This document shows positions 30,685 through 41,659 of a stretch of DNA of 64,000 nt, piece by piece (within the stretch, counting starts at the first letter, position 1; the number at the start of each line of letters is the position of its first letter). This DNA is from Blattamonas nauphoetae (Eukaryota; Preaxostyla; Oxymonadida). Below the pieces are notes generated by a model. That model was given only the letters and a program-made list of their open reading frames with translations, searched no databases and was not told where the DNA came from. A program made the translations under genes and the position numbers. The stretch spans positions 62,001 to 126,000 of the forward strand of contig JARBJD010000093.1 in assembly GCA_033064195.1 (NCBI GenBank), written 5' to 3'.

Positions 30685-32390
30685 AAACACTGAAAATCTT
30701 TTTTTACCACAAATCAAGTGAATCCAATGTGAGAACCATTTCGAAAAATTCTACAAAAAATTCTAAAATCTCGGGGACACTGTCGGTCATCGATCAAGAC
30801 ACCTTCGATGAAAATCGGTTGAGAATTCGTGGAGCTTCGTGCCGAACTTAGGTCGAAAAAGGGTCGAAAAAGTCGATGTTCGGATTTCGCCACTATGAAC
30901 ACCTTAATGTCTCAAATTGTGTTCAAACACGTTCTAAAATTACGAAATTGATGTTGATAGGTGAAATTTTAGGAAAAAAGCACTTTTGAAAAAAAAGTAA
31001 GATCCGACCCCACAACATATTTTGAAAATGACAAAATTTTTAAGGAGGAGAAAGTGACGTCTCGCTCTTCTCCTACACGTCACTTTTCACCCTCTGATGG
31101 TGTCAAAACCACTTAAATCGCTAGTGGACATGTATTCACGTCATTCGGTTCTGACGATCCTCGACACACGATCGTTTTCACAATTTTTCACCAATTTTCA
31201 TTTTCATCGATTTTCCTTCAAACCACTTCACAATCGTCATTAAACAACCCTTTTTTGAGAATTCTGGTTGTACATCACCTATAGTTCACTTTTTATGGAC
31301 GGTTCTTTGATCACACCTCTGACGACACTCTTGCACCAACATTTTGACACTATGGATTTTTTGATCCGATTTTCACTGCAAATCCTTCTTTCTCACTGTC
31401 TGAGTAAGGTGTGCTCAAATTTTGAGGAGATTTTGTCGGATAGTTCTCCCATAAAGTCACTTTTTCATGTTTTCACTTCTCAACTTTTGACCGTTTTTGT
31501 CACTTCAAAACCGACTGTAGTCCCTTTCATTTCATCACTTTTGCTCCCCATTTCACATATGATCTGTTCATCATTCCTCTTCATTTTGCTCATATCACTT
31601 CCATTTTGTGGGCTGTTCTCACTTCACTAGCACATCATTTTAGTCAACTTTTCATCACTTTTTTCACAAAAACAGAGTAAAAGAAAGCGAAAGAAGCATG
31701 AATGAAGTGGGTAAGTATGAAACTGAGAGGGAAATTGACGAACGTGAAAACGACGTGAAATGTGACACCAATAGTGAAAATATCGCTTGTGTTTGATCTT
31801 TTTTTGCTTAAAAACATCAAAAATGAGTCAAAAATGTTCGTGAAATGTTGGTTTTTACGGAAAAATTCCGAGATATGAAGTGAGCCGTTGAATGGCGGAT
31901 CTCTGCAAAAGTCCGGAAAATCCAGTAAACGAGAATTAGTGTGTTGTAATTGAGAAAAAGTTTGCGAGAAAGAAACATGAATGAAGTGGTTACAAAGAAT
32001 AAACAACGAAAAAACGAGGACTGAAGTGAGACCAAAAATGAGATGGTAACTAGTGAAGATGAAGTGTCAATTCGGTTGAAACTAATGAAAACAAAGCTGA
32101 AAAAAGAAGAAAAGGAGAGTGGCATACTCCTTTTTCGGGAAAAGTGCAGAGATCCACGACCGATCCTGAAACCCTGCATAACTCTGCAAAAGTTCGGAAA
32201 AAGTAAAAAATGGAGCATACCACGATGATCCTGGAGTTCAGGAGAATCCAAAACGCACAGAATCAGAACGAAACGAGCATAGTTGAGAAATCAGTGATCG
32301 AACCCATTGATCCTCGATTCCAGGGAAAAATCCAAAACTGAGAAACTAACGAAAGAATTTTCATTTTTGAATTTTTTAATTTGTATTAAA

Positions 32391-34316
32391 TGAATCCAAC
32401 TTATACTGGCGTGACCGAGCCAAAAGGCTCGGTCAGTGTCACCACAAATTTCTTCTAAGGGTTAGATCAACTCCTCACTCAGTACTATGGTTGAAAACCG
32501 TCCGAAAATAACTTCAAACTCACTAGAGGAGGCGTATGAAGATGAATCTGTCAGAAGTTTGATAACCATTGTGATCTACCCAATGTCTCTCTTATCACCG
32601 ATAAAGCACCGTTCAAAATGGCGAGACTGTGGAAATAGAGAATGCTTCACTTGTCATCTGATGTTTCTCACCGTTCGATCAAATTTTGAGTTCAGTTTAT
32701 GCTCACACAACGATCAACATGAACGTCAGAATAGAAAATTCTTGCCATTCACAACGGAGAAAGCGACCACATTTTCAACCATCACAAACCCACAATATCA
32801 ACCAGAGCTGACAAGTATACAGTGAAAGGAGGGAGAATGAAGGTGAATATGATGAAGAAGTCGATGAAGGATCCGAAGAGGAACAAGCTGAAGAGGAATC
32901 GTCGAAACGGATCAATGGAGATAATGACGATGACAAGGACACTCGCCACGAAGAACATGAAGAAGGCAATGATGTGACTGTCGAAGCAGATGATCAAGAA
33001 GATCAGGAAGAAAAAGAAGACACTTATGTTGATGAAAATGAGCGTGGAAACGAAGAGAAAGAAGACATGGATAATGACTTCAAGGGTGATGTGGAGACAG
33101 ATGAAAAGAATAGAGAAACAGAAGAATCAAATAGCGTAAAACCAGACGAGCCAGACGACGGATATTTTTCGCGATGAACAAGAGAGTAAAGAAGACCATA
33201 TTGAAGATGAAGCGAGCAGCGGTGATCAGAATGACGTAGAAGCAGACGAAATAGTTCGGATATGCACTCTTCAATGAGAAGGGCCGGACATTTGTGAGGA
33301 CGACAAAGACGAAGTGTCAGATAAGGACACAACAAATGTTAGTGAAGATAACGATCAATAGGAGGAAAAATCCGACATTGAAGTGGATAGGAAGGACAAT
33401 GATGATCGAAAAGACAATCTCCAATCACCCGATCACGTCGGTCAAGACCGACGTGAAAATGACGATGAGATTGAAGTAAACCGTCAGGGTTCTGACAATG
33501 AAGGTGAGAAGGATGAGTTGGAGGTAGACAGAACATCTGAAGTGAAAGAAGACGAGGAGAGTTAGATCCAAACTCATATTCTTCCTCCCTCCACCCAAAA
33601 CGACACAAACGAGACCAATGGGGAATGAAAAGTGCAAGAAGATGAGAAAAGACTGAAATGATCTATTCGGGGATGAAAACGAAGAAAAAGAACTTAATTC
33701 ATGGGAATCGACTCGAGTTCCAAGGAAGAGATTCTTTGATCCAATGCTCATGAGGTACATTTAACCATTTCACAAGATCAAGTTGATTGAAGTATTCTAT
33801 AGAAATCATCGATCTGCTAATGTCCATTTTCGAATGACTTGCTCGATCAATCCTGCATTTTTCTTTTTTTTACTTGAAAAAGAGAAAAATAGAGAGTCTG
33901 ACTCCTCTGACGCGATGATTGAGAAATAAAATAGTTATTTAACTCAAATTCTCTTCAATCACTGAAGACCTTCTCATGGAAAGCACCTGATGGAGATCTT
34001 CGAAAAAAGTTTGATCAGATCTCACCCATATTTCCAAAACCTCCGGTCACTGACCGTCACCACTTTTTGGTAAAAAGTGACCCGGTCACCCCGGTCACGC
34101 CAGTATAATCCAACTGCGATGTACAACGAAAGACGTCGAGTATGTTCAGAACAAGCATTAATTGAATCAATGAGAGAAGATAACTGTTCGCTAGTCTCTG
34201 AGTATGTCAGAAATAATGTGCCGGTGACGTATGTTCATGAGGGAATCAAGAATTTTATTTTCAATGAAAGAGCAAACAAAAATGAATCGACAAAAATACA
34301 ATTCACAAATGATTGA
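32391..34316 (+). pseudogene. left copy of the Polinton end gene, interrupted by an insertion
   Basis: Left-repeat counterpart of the gene at 53941-54330 (MYNERRRVCSEQ region). It is split by the element at 32403-34107 and its 3' part passes out of the inverted repeat. Treated as a fossil part. Confidence 0.7.
32403..34107. mobile_element. 1.7-kb inverted-repeat DNA element inside the Polinton
   Basis: The ends are TATACTGGCGTGACC and its exact inverse, flanked by ATCCAACT on both sides (8 bp, or 9 if AATCCAACT is counted). GGTCAC motifs recur near both ends. The right Polinton repeat shows the empty site. The interior carries coding-like plus-strand DNA: a Cys/His stretch (SKWRDCGNRECFTCHLMF) and a long Glu/Asp-rich region around 32830-33560 broken by stops. 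No transposase, so non-autonomous; superfamily open (hAT or Mutator by duplication length). Confidence 0.85.
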
Positions 34317-35253
34317 GAAAATGATTGATCATAATCTCTCGACGACCAACGAGAATTCGGCAGTGATTGACTCACTACAGAAGACAACAGAAGCACACAA
34401 GACAGCGATATCTTCAATCCAAAAAGTGGTGAGCACAAATGGATCGATCACGACACCAACAATTGGAGGATTGATCAATGTGAATGGAGCGAAGTGGAAT
34501 ATCTCAGAGGGATCACTTCCGAAGTATCCTGGAACATATCCGGCATCAACGTTCTTTTCTGGTCTTTCCATTTCACAATCAATTTCAGAAACCTCAGGGA
34601 TTCAATTCAATGGTGATGGCATCGTAATGTGGTCTCCCTGTGACAGACCAGCAATATATTACAACGATGAGGACACTGGTTCAGGTGTGTTTTCAATATC
34701 CACAACAGGAAGTTTTTCTCAACTGTCAGACAGAAGAGTGAAAAGAAATATTGAGCCATATCCTGATGTTCTGGAACAACTGAATAAAGTTGAAATTGTG
34801 AAGTATCAATTCAACACATTCGACTCGAAGATCAACAAAGTTACAAAGCAAATAGAGAATGAGACTGATGAAGAACACTTGAAGAACTGCAAAGAGAAAT
34901 GTGAATGCTTGAAGAAGGAAAGTGAGAAGAAACACATTGGTGTGATTGCACAACAGATCCAAGAAATATTCCCTGAAGTCGTGAATGATTCCAATCCAGA
35001 TTGTCTTCAAGTTGATTATGCAGAACTCTCTTGTTTCTGTGTGAAAGCGATTCAGGAACTGAGTACTATTGTCGGACAACAACAGACACTCATCAATGAA
35101 CTGATCCAAAAATATAATTCCCTGACTAATACCATGACGTTGTCATACTGGAAATGCGAAGCATTAATACTCCAACATGAGATCAACAAGAAATTCAAAA
35201 TACTCTTTGATTATTTTTCCATTGATTGTCTCCGTTGTTTCCATCTCGATTGA
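34282..35253 (+). CDS. S74-type intramolecular chaperone domain protein
   Basis: About 323 residues. The C-terminal half fits the peptidase S74 / intramolecular chaperone domain that trims itself off phage tail fibres and some eukaryotic membrane proteins: SDRRVKRNIEPYPDVLEQL with the Ser and Lys expected for the dyad, then HIGVIAQQIQEIFPEVV and VDYAELSCFCVKAIQEL, followed by a coiled-coil end. The N-terminal half (TPTIGGLINVNGAKW, FFSGLSISQSISETSGIQF) reads as beta-rich fibre. In a capsid-bearing element this suggests a spike or fibre (inference). Starts just inside the left repeat. Confidence 0.75.
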   Translation: MNRQKYNSQMIEKMIDHNLSTTNENSAVIDSLQKTTEAHKTAISSIQKVVSTNGSITTPTIGGLINVNGAKWNISEGSLPKYPGTYPASTFFSGLSISQSISETSGIQFNGDGIVMWSPCDRPAIYYNDEDTGSGVFSISTTGSFSQLSDRRVKRNIEPYPDVLEQLNKVEIVKYQFNTFDSKINKVTKQIENETDEEHLKNCKEKCECLKKESEKKHIGVIAQQIQEIFPEVVNDSNPDCLQVDYAELSCFCVKAIQELSTIVGQQQTLINELIQKYNSLTNTMTLSYWKCEALILQHEINKKFKILFDYFSIDCLRCFHLD

Positions 35254-35574
35254 TTCACCAGAACTGTCTTTGAACCAGATCTTCACAATTGATTGTCGAG
35301 TAGTTAATTCCCACTTCTTTCGCTTCGCAATCTGTTCGTTGCAGAAAGCAACAAACGAATCATTGAATGCATCAGTCTGGATCCAATCACCATGGATGGT
35401 AATGTGCTGAGGAATGTCTTTTGAAACGACTGTCGATGCATCACTAATCTCTTCTTTCACATGGATGAGTTTGCAGTCAAGAAAGTAGATGTATTTTTGA
35501 TTTCGAGAATTGGTAAAATCTGGAGGGAGTTGAGCAGTGTGAGAATTCTGAATTGAGAAGTAACGCTTCACCAT
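35164..35574 (-). CDS. Polinton hypothetical protein, 136 aa
   Basis: Begins MVKRYFSIQNSHTAQLPPDF, with an AT-rich AAAAATAAAATATC tract just upstream on the plus strand as for neighbouring genes. Mixed charged protein with no membrane segment or recognisable motif. Overlaps the 3' end of the S74 gene tail to tail. Lies directly downstream of capsid-like copy 1 in the same direction, so a virion role is possible but unproven. Confidence 0.55.
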   Translation of the reverse strand: MVKRYFSIQNSHTAQLPPDFTNSRNQKYIYFLDCKLIHVKEEISDASTVVSKDIPQHITIHGDWIQTDAFNDSFVAFCNEQIAKRKKWELTTRQSIVKIWFKDSSGESIEMETTETINGKIIKEYFEFLVDLMLEY

Positions 35575-35612
35575 TTGTGTTTTCTAGAAAAATAAAATAT
35601 CACATTTGATTC

Positions 35613-37289
35613 TCAGTATCCTCTCTTTACTTCTTCATATGCTTCTTGGAGTCGACGGTCAATGACATATCGCACTCGTGGTTGTCCATTCTCAATCCAG
35701 AACAACCAGTATGTTGCCTGATGTAATGCCAATATCGGTGGAGGAGGACCTTCTGGAGTTGATGTGAAATATGGATCAAGTTCACCTTGTTTGATTGGTG
35801 TTCCTCTGTAGACAATATTCACTGACTCTGATGTTGAAATTCCTTCTTCTCCACCAGCGATTTCACTTCGATCAGTTGGAACCATGAATGTGAATGAAGT
35901 TGCATCTGTTGTTGCTCTTGTTCTTTTATAATCTTTTCCTCTGAAGTCAAACGTTCGCGGCATACAAATGGAATTCTCAAACTCTTCTGTTGCGGAACAT
36001 CCAATGAAATCTCCATTCACCATCATCATTTGATAGAACTCAGGTGAGATCGTTGACATCGGGAAATTGGGATAGTTGGATCCAAGCATTTCGAATAAAC
36101 CAACATAATGAGGATTTCTGAAGACTGTACATTCATTTGGTCTCTCAGGGAATAAGCACATAAGATTCATGAGATTGTTGAGTTTGATACTGATGTTTGA
36201 TCTCACCCCCATTGCATTCGCTTGTGATTGAAATGATTGTGTGTCAATTCTTTCTGCTTTCAGGACATACAGAGTCTTAGAATATGTATTGAAGAGGGAT
36301 TGTTTCGTTGCATCAGTGATTTGATATCCATAGCAAATTGTTGAGACTTTCTCCACTAATGAATTCAGAACATTAGAAACGACTGATTCAGTCCGACACT
36401 CTGAAATACGGTCCTCCTGATAATCGTCAAGTTGTTGGATTGGATTTCCAATTTGTGTGAATTCCTGTGTCACATTGGTGAATTCTCCGTCATGCATAAA
36501 CTCCTGCTGAGGACGATTCATCATTTCCCCCAAATCCTTTTCTGGATTGAGATCACGAAAATTTTCGAGACTTTTCCTGATGACAGTTGATAATCGAATC
36601 GGACAATACACAAGTGAATCAGTTGTCAAGTGAAATCTCAAACGTAAATTACCAAAGATTGAATTAGGATACTGATCAAAAGTACTCAGTGGAAGGAGAT
36701 TCACAAATGGAATAACCAATGGAATCGTAAATGTGATCGTTGGAGTTTTCGGATCCTCGACTGGAGTGTGATAGTATCCACAGACACTCGGATCCATCCT
36801 CTGAACATTTTCCCAAAGACTGTAGCAATGTTTCATATTGTTTTTCTCTTCATACGACTTGAATGTGTGATACAGGAATGATTCATGAATGTGATTATTC
36901 TGAAGTGTATTGTCAATAATGTTTCCTTTACTGTCTACGAGTCTCATGTCTCGAATTGCATCTGATGATGATTTGTAACCGTAGAACATTCCATAGCATT
37001 CAGATACTTGCGAAAAATGATAGGTTGGTTGATGGAACGGAACAGTAACAGTTAGATCGATACGCAAATGACTCTTCGCAAACTCAGTCACATCATGACC
37101 ATCATAACACAATGGAACTTCAATCTCATCTCCAATTCTGCATGGCATGGGAGGATTTGTTGGATGCACTTCCTGAATTGAATATACATGAGGTTCTGAA
37201 TCCCACTGTTTCGGCAAGTATGATTGCACTTCAATTTGCTCAATTAATGTCGATGTTGGTTTGGATTGATTTGATCTGATACTTCTCAT
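35613..37289 (-). CDS. Polinton capsid-like protein, copy 1
   Basis: 558 residues, the size of Polinton major capsid proteins with a double jelly-roll. Beta-strand-rich throughout; features shared with the second copy are a KHC-xx-W motif near residue 155, a GYY-x-P block, the YP-xx-IF-x-L-x-L-x-H stretch near 215-225 and YCPI, and a Pro-rich PPPPILAL segment near the C-terminus. The TTTTTTATTTTTCTATAA tract precedes the ATG. The major-capsid call rests on size, position and strand pattern, not on a search; it would build the icosahedral shell of a virion-like particle. Confidence 0.6.
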   Translation of the reverse strand: MRSIRSNQSKPTSTLIEQIEVQSYLPKQWDSEPHVYSIQEVHPTNPPMPCRIGDEIEVPLCYDGHDVTEFAKSHLRIDLTVTVPFHQPTYHFSQVSECYGMFYGYKSSSDAIRDMRLVDSKGNIIDNTLQNNHIHESFLYHTFKSYEEKNNMKHCYSLWENVQRMDPSVCGYYHTPVEDPKTPTITFTIPLVIPFVNLLPLSTFDQYPNSIFGNLRLRFHLTTDSLVYCPIRLSTVIRKSLENFRDLNPEKDLGEMMNRPQQEFMHDGEFTNVTQEFTQIGNPIQQLDDYQEDRISECRTESVVSNVLNSLVEKVSTICYGYQITDATKQSLFNTYSKTLYVLKAERIDTQSFQSQANAMGVRSNISIKLNNLMNLMCLFPERPNECTVFRNPHYVGLFEMLGSNYPNFPMSTISPEFYQMMMVNGDFIGCSATEEFENSICMPRTFDFRGKDYKRTRATTDATSFTFMVPTDRSEIAGGEEGISTSESVNIVYRGTPIKQGELDPYFTSTPEGPPPPILALHQATYWLFWIENGQPRVRYVIDRRLQEAYEEVKRGY

Positions 37290-37336
37290 TTATAGAAAAA
37301 TAAAAAAATACAATTTCATTATTTTCTTTTACTGTT

Positions 37337-39204
37337 TTATGATTTCATTATTCCAAGTTCCTTGTGTAGTGCTTTCAATGTGTGATTTGGATAGTACTCA
37401 ACTTTTGGTTCACCATTGCTGTATCGTAATACCCACCATGTGGTTGCAGTGGTTGCTAATATGGGTGCTGGAGGATGAGTAAATGTTGTCATGTTTCCAC
37501 CCTTTTCACTGGGATTGTAAACATTATAGTATGTGTCGAGATTACCTTGATAGATCGGTTGAGATCTCAATGTGACTGCTGCATTCTGACCTCTTGAACT
37601 GATTGAATCATTGCAGTTTGTCGGACATCCACTTCGTTGAGTTGAGAAGCACAAAAGGAAGTCAGTGTTGTCATGAACTGGACGAACTCTTGTCATCGTT
37701 TCACCAGGATATGCGCCTCACCAGCAAGTTTCTCTTCAACAAGAGAATCCGTCAGTGATCGCTCCAAGTCATCAGGCACAGTCAGATATGAATCAAGGTT
37801 GAGAGTCGACAATGCAAACTGATAGAAGCGAGCTCCAATAGTTGTGGTTGGTTGTTCTGGAAAGTATCTATTGAGTAGATTCACTTGGATATTCTTCTGC
37901 ATTGGATTATGAAAGCAAGTGACTTCATTGTCGTAGTGACGGAAGATGAGCATGATATCCTTTGCATTAACAACCACCATTTGTTGAGTACAATTAATTC
38001 CTTCTGATGATGGTGTCTTCTGAAATGGATAGAATGAGATCTTTTCAGCTGGTATTGTTCCTGGACGATTCTGATACATCTCCATGAACTATTCTTTCAC
38101 CTCATCTTTCACATTGTATCCAGCACTCATACAATACACATCATCAATGCGATAATTAAGAATGTTGAGTGAGATGTACTGATCCACGAATTCTGGTTCT
38201 TTCGCAACTGTTCCTGCTGAATTATAAACGATGTCTTGAGTCACTGTTGGTTGCAGAAATGATTGACCAATCTGAACGAAATTCTTGGTGCATGATGTGA
38301 CAAGATTGTTCAAGAAATATGGACGATGCTGAATACAGTTGAGAATTGACTCTTTTATCTTTGGTGCAGTTGCGGATCCATTAACGATTGACGAGAGCGT
38401 ATTCTTGAAAGTGATTTCCGGATTCACTGGACAACAAACGAAAACATCCTCATTCATGTGAACACTCAGTTTCAAATCGTCGAAGATAAACCGAGGATAG
38501 TCAGTCATTCCAGAGAAAATGAGAAGATCTTCAAGATTAATCGACACACGAATTGGTACGTCAATAGTGTCTTTGAACACTCCAGTTCCAGATGTTGTTG
38601 TGAAGTCTGATAAAGGAATATAAACACCAGCAACAGATTCGTCATGTTCCCAAGCATTTTGCCAAGGAGTGTGACAATGTTTTCGATTCTCCAATTGACT
38701 CTTTGGTTTGATCATGTTGTAAATGTGAGACTCCATAGATACATCATTGTTTGTTGTGCTTATGATTCTCTGGTTTTTATGAAGAACAGTAAGGTCACGA
38801 AAGATTGATGCTGAATGCTTGAGTCCAACGAAGATGAAGATTCTCTCATTCATGAACGATCCAACCTTACCAGCAATTGTCTTCCAATTGTTGACTTTCA
38901 ACGTCGCTGTCATTGTGAATGTAATGAATGAATCATCGATTTGACAAATATCCTGATTACCTGTCAATGGAATGATTATCTCTTGTCCCGTGTAGAAGCG
39001 TGCATTCTCTGATGGTTTCAATTCTTGGATGGAAGTACTGTGTGCTCCGTCATTCATGAGGTAATTAATGTGATGTTCGGACATCAGTTGTTGTTGGATT
39101 TGACCAATGTCATCCCTGGTATATTTGATTGATCCAGTTGTATTTCCAGTCAATGATGATGCTCCTGTTCTTTTGTTTGTCAGATGTGTTAAATGCGAGT
39201 TCAT
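37337..39204 (-). pseudogene. Polinton capsid-like protein, copy 2 (fossil, broken)
   Basis: Tandem paralog of copy 1 along the whole length: the KHC-xx-W, YP-x-FIFDDL and CCPV motifs and the PPAPILA segment occur in the same order. Diverged strongly in sequence, so the duplication is old. It appears broken in about two places. Confidence 0.6.
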
Positions 39205-39296
39205 TTTATCAAAAATAAAAAAACAATAATGCTTATTTCTCTTTCCTTTTTTCCGGAAAGGGTTCGAAGCCTCTAGCGAGACTTTTTCAGTTTCTT

Positions 39297-39578
39297 CTAC
39301 TTTGGTTTCGGCTTCAGCTTTTCTTCCAGTCTCAGTATTTCTCCTCTGAGTTTGTTCGCAACTGCTGTGTTTCCTTCATTGATCGCTTGCTCGTATTGTG
39401 CCATCTTTTCTGCATGGATTTGCTGATCGGACTTCACATCTGGAATCATCTCCACTCCTGTCTGTGCTACCTTAGAAATCAATGGTCCAACGAAGGGAAT
39501 GAGATTCAGAAATGGAGCTCCAACTCTGAGTATGTTTTTGCCAACTGCTGCTAATTTTGGTAACCAACCTGGTGCCAT
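39297..39578 (-). CDS. Polinton small hydrophobic/helical protein A
   Basis: About 93 residues starting MAPGWLPKLAAVGKNILRVG, with a hydrophobic Gly/Pro-rich stretch near residues 20-35 (FLNLIPFVGPLI) and a charged helical C-terminus with Lys/Pro end. Start placed at MAPG by comparison with the next gene. The pattern recalls small membrane-active minor capsid proteins of adenovirus-like elements (pVI-like), but this is inference from composition. AT-rich promoter tract upstream. Confidence 0.5.
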   Translation of the reverse strand: MAPGWLPKLAAVGKNILRVGAPFLNLIPFVGPLISKVAQTGVEMIPDVKSDQQIHAEKMAQYEQAINEGNTAVANKLRGEILRLEEKLKPKPK

Positions 39579-39615
39579 TTTAGGAAAATAAAAATATTCG
39601 AATACTAGTGAATGT

Positions 39616-39924
39616 TTATCCTTTGAATTGAATTTTGGAATTTGACGAGAGTGGCATATCATCATTAGAGTATCGTCCATTTCGTGGAGGTTCGTACTCG
39701 ATCATCTGTGGTTTTTGTGCTCGATTTATCGCTTTATTTTGTTGATAAACATCCATCATTCCTCCTAATCCATTGAGTATTCCACCTGCTGTTTGTCCGA
39801 ATTTACTGTTCGTTTGTGAGAGCAATCCACCACCAACTTGAAGCAATGTTGGAGCTAGAGGTTTGATGAATTGAAAGAATTGCTTGCCGATATTTTTGAG
39901 TTTGTTGAAACTTCCTGGTGCCAT
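39616..39924 (-). CDS. Polinton small hydrophobic/helical protein B
   Basis: 102 residues starting MAPGSFNKLKNIGKQFFQFI, then Gly-rich LLQVGGGLLSQ and GILNGLGGMM stretches and a polar tail. It shares the MAPG start and helix-Gly pattern with protein A downstream, so the two are probably old paralogs. Possible minor capsid or membrane-active protein. The promoter tract TTTTTTATTTTTCTATAA lies directly before the ATG. Confidence 0.5.
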   Translation of the reverse strand: MAPGSFNKLKNIGKQFFQFIKPLAPTLLQVGGGLLSQTNSKFGQTAGGILNGLGGMMDVYQQNKAINRAQKPQMIEYEPPRNGRYSNDDMPLSSNSKIQFKG

Positions 39925-39995
39925 TTATAGAAAAATAAAAAATACAATTCATTTATAATTTTAGCGAGGAAATAATCTCAGAAGAGATTTCTGCC

Positions 39996-40571
39996 CTAAC
40001 GGGGTATTGCTTTCGTCAGAGAAATGCCATAATTGAGAATAGTGTTGTATGCTTCATTGTAGGCAATACTCATGTCTTTTCCTCCAACAAGGATCTTGAA
40101 AATTGTTCGAAAGATTGGGAGTTTATTGAGACATAGGCACTTATCAGACAGGTCATCCAATTCGATCACCACATCATTGATCCCAGTGAGTGTCGCAATC
40201 AGCGCACATAAATCACTTTGGTTTGTGATCAGTTTCTTTGATGGTTCAATCAGGTTATTCAACAGTTTCTTTTCACATGCGAATGCATTCTTGTAGACGA
40301 GTAATAACTGATCTTTGAATGCTGAAATAATAGATGTGTATTCCCGAAGTGGGATTGTTCGACTCTGAATTGGTGCTGATGGATATGTCTCCAGTGGTGG
40401 ATCATAAGCACCTCGTTCATTTTCCATCTCCACATTCGCACTTTGCTCACTATTTAACCTTCCAGTATTCGAACCTTTGTTATCGATGATGACATTGTTG
40501 GTGATTGATGTTGTGACTGAAGAAGAACTTGTGTGTTTCGTAAATTGACAACTTAGAATTGGTTGCATCAC
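39996..40571 (-). CDS. Polinton hypothetical protein, 191 aa
   Basis: Starts MMQPILSCQFTKHTSSSSVT with a Ser/Thr/Asn-rich N-terminal third, a PSAPIQSRTIP linker, and a helical C-terminal half. No motif recognised. AT-rich tract upstream. Sits in the leftward block between the 320-aa gene and small protein B, so a structural role is possible. Confidence 0.5.
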   Translation of the reverse strand: MMQPILSCQFTKHTSSSSVTTSITNNVIIDNKGSNTGRLNSEQSANVEMENERGAYDPPLETYPSAPIQSRTIPLREYTSIISAFKDQLLLVYKNAFACEKKLLNNLIEPSKKLITNQSDLCALIATLTGINDVVIELDDLSDKCLCLNKLPIFRTIFKILVGGKDMSIAYNEAYNTILNYGISLTKAIPR

Positions 40572-40611
40572 TTTCTATAAAAATAAAAAATATATATTAA
40601 TGTTTTTAAAT

Positions 40612-41574
40612 TCACAATTCTACTCGATCTAAATTTCCCATTCCAGAACTGTCCAACTGAGCAAATCGATAATATCCAGGCATCTCAGATTGGTATTGAT
40701 CGATATCATCATCTGTTCTAGTTTGGAATGCTTTGAATGTCAGCTCATTGCAAAGTGTCGATATGTTAGTTGAATAGTGATCGCAGAATTCTTTTAAGTA
40801 AGTTGGGTCTTGAGAGATCATTTGGAGAAACACTGGATGAATCTGTTCCTTGAAGGCTTTCTTTTGTTTCATACTGGGATTGTAGTCCTGAACATTGTCT
40901 ATTAGCCATTGATCCCAGATTTGTGATGCTACTTTCGATTGAATAGAATTGAACACCATATTGTCTAATACATGTTTCTCAAGATTTGCGGGGTTTCCTT
41001 GACTTGCACGAGTTATTCCCAATGTGTTTGTCATGAAGTCGCCGACAACTTTCTTCATTATTGCATATGGTTGTTGAGATCGTTTAGTCTTCATATCTGC
41101 ATAACTGATGTCTCGATAATTGGTTGGTAAATCGTATGTTCCATTCTTGAGGAAATTCCTATGCACCGCTTTTATTTTCCTTCCATTCTCTTGATTGAAT
41201 GATGTGTATGGTTTCAGTCTTCGCATGTCTGGTGTTGGATTCATTGCATAGTATGTCTCTTTGACTGGTCTGCTGTTGTATGGAGTTAGCATGGCACCAT
41301 TGACTGCAATCAAATCTCCAGTATCATTATCGTAGACCATCACATCAGGAACTTGTCCATATTGTTCTATTTTTGCAGTCCAATTTCGTCCAGTTCTCTT
41401 GATGTATTCTAACACTGATGGAAGACTGCACAGAACATCATTGCGTCTGGTTTGAATATCATCGTCGGCATAGATTCGTTTCAAAGCTGCTTGAGTCTCT
41501 GGTCCGTATCTCATTTTTGGTTTCTTCGCTGTTGCTTTTCTTTGTGGTTGAACGTACACTAGCTTTTGTGACAT
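40612..41574 (-). CDS. Polinton hypothetical protein, 320 aa
   Basis: Begins MSQKLVYVQPQRKATAKKPK, a basic start followed by a mixed alpha/beta body (GDLIAVNGAMLTPYNSRPVK) and a helical C-terminal part with several Trp/Tyr. It is divergent from the ATPase gene, with about 60-85 bp of AT-rich DNA holding both promoters. I do not recognise the family; size and place would fit a minor capsid or penton protein, but no fold signature was seen. Confidence 0.5.
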   Translation of the reverse strand: MSQKLVYVQPQRKATAKKPKMRYGPETQAALKRIYADDDIQTRRNDVLCSLPSVLEYIKRTGRNWTAKIEQYGQVPDVMVYDNDTGDLIAVNGAMLTPYNSRPVKETYYAMNPTPDMRRLKPYTSFNQENGRKIKAVHRNFLKNGTYDLPTNYRDISYADMKTKRSQQPYAIMKKVVGDFMTNTLGITRASQGNPANLEKHVLDNMVFNSIQSKVASQIWDQWLIDNVQDYNPSMKQKKAFKEQIHPVFLQMISQDPTYLKEFCDHYSTNISTLCNELTFKAFQTRTDDDIDQYQSEMPGYYRFAQLDSSGMGNLDRVEL

Positions 41575-41659
41575 TGTGTGTTTTCATACAAAATAAAAAA
41601 ACCAAAAGTATATTTTAATTAGAGTTAAATCACAAATGAAGAAATCTCCATTAACAACA

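Larger units (their letters stand above)
29831..34244. repeat. left terminal inverted repeat of the Polinton
   Basis: Matches the right repeat (54190-56264) in inverted order. It is longer because it contains an extra gene (about 30050-30690) and a 1.7-kb inserted element (32403-34107). The noncoding stretch 30700-32390 holds no gene; open frames in it are mirrored at the right end. Confidence 0.9.
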
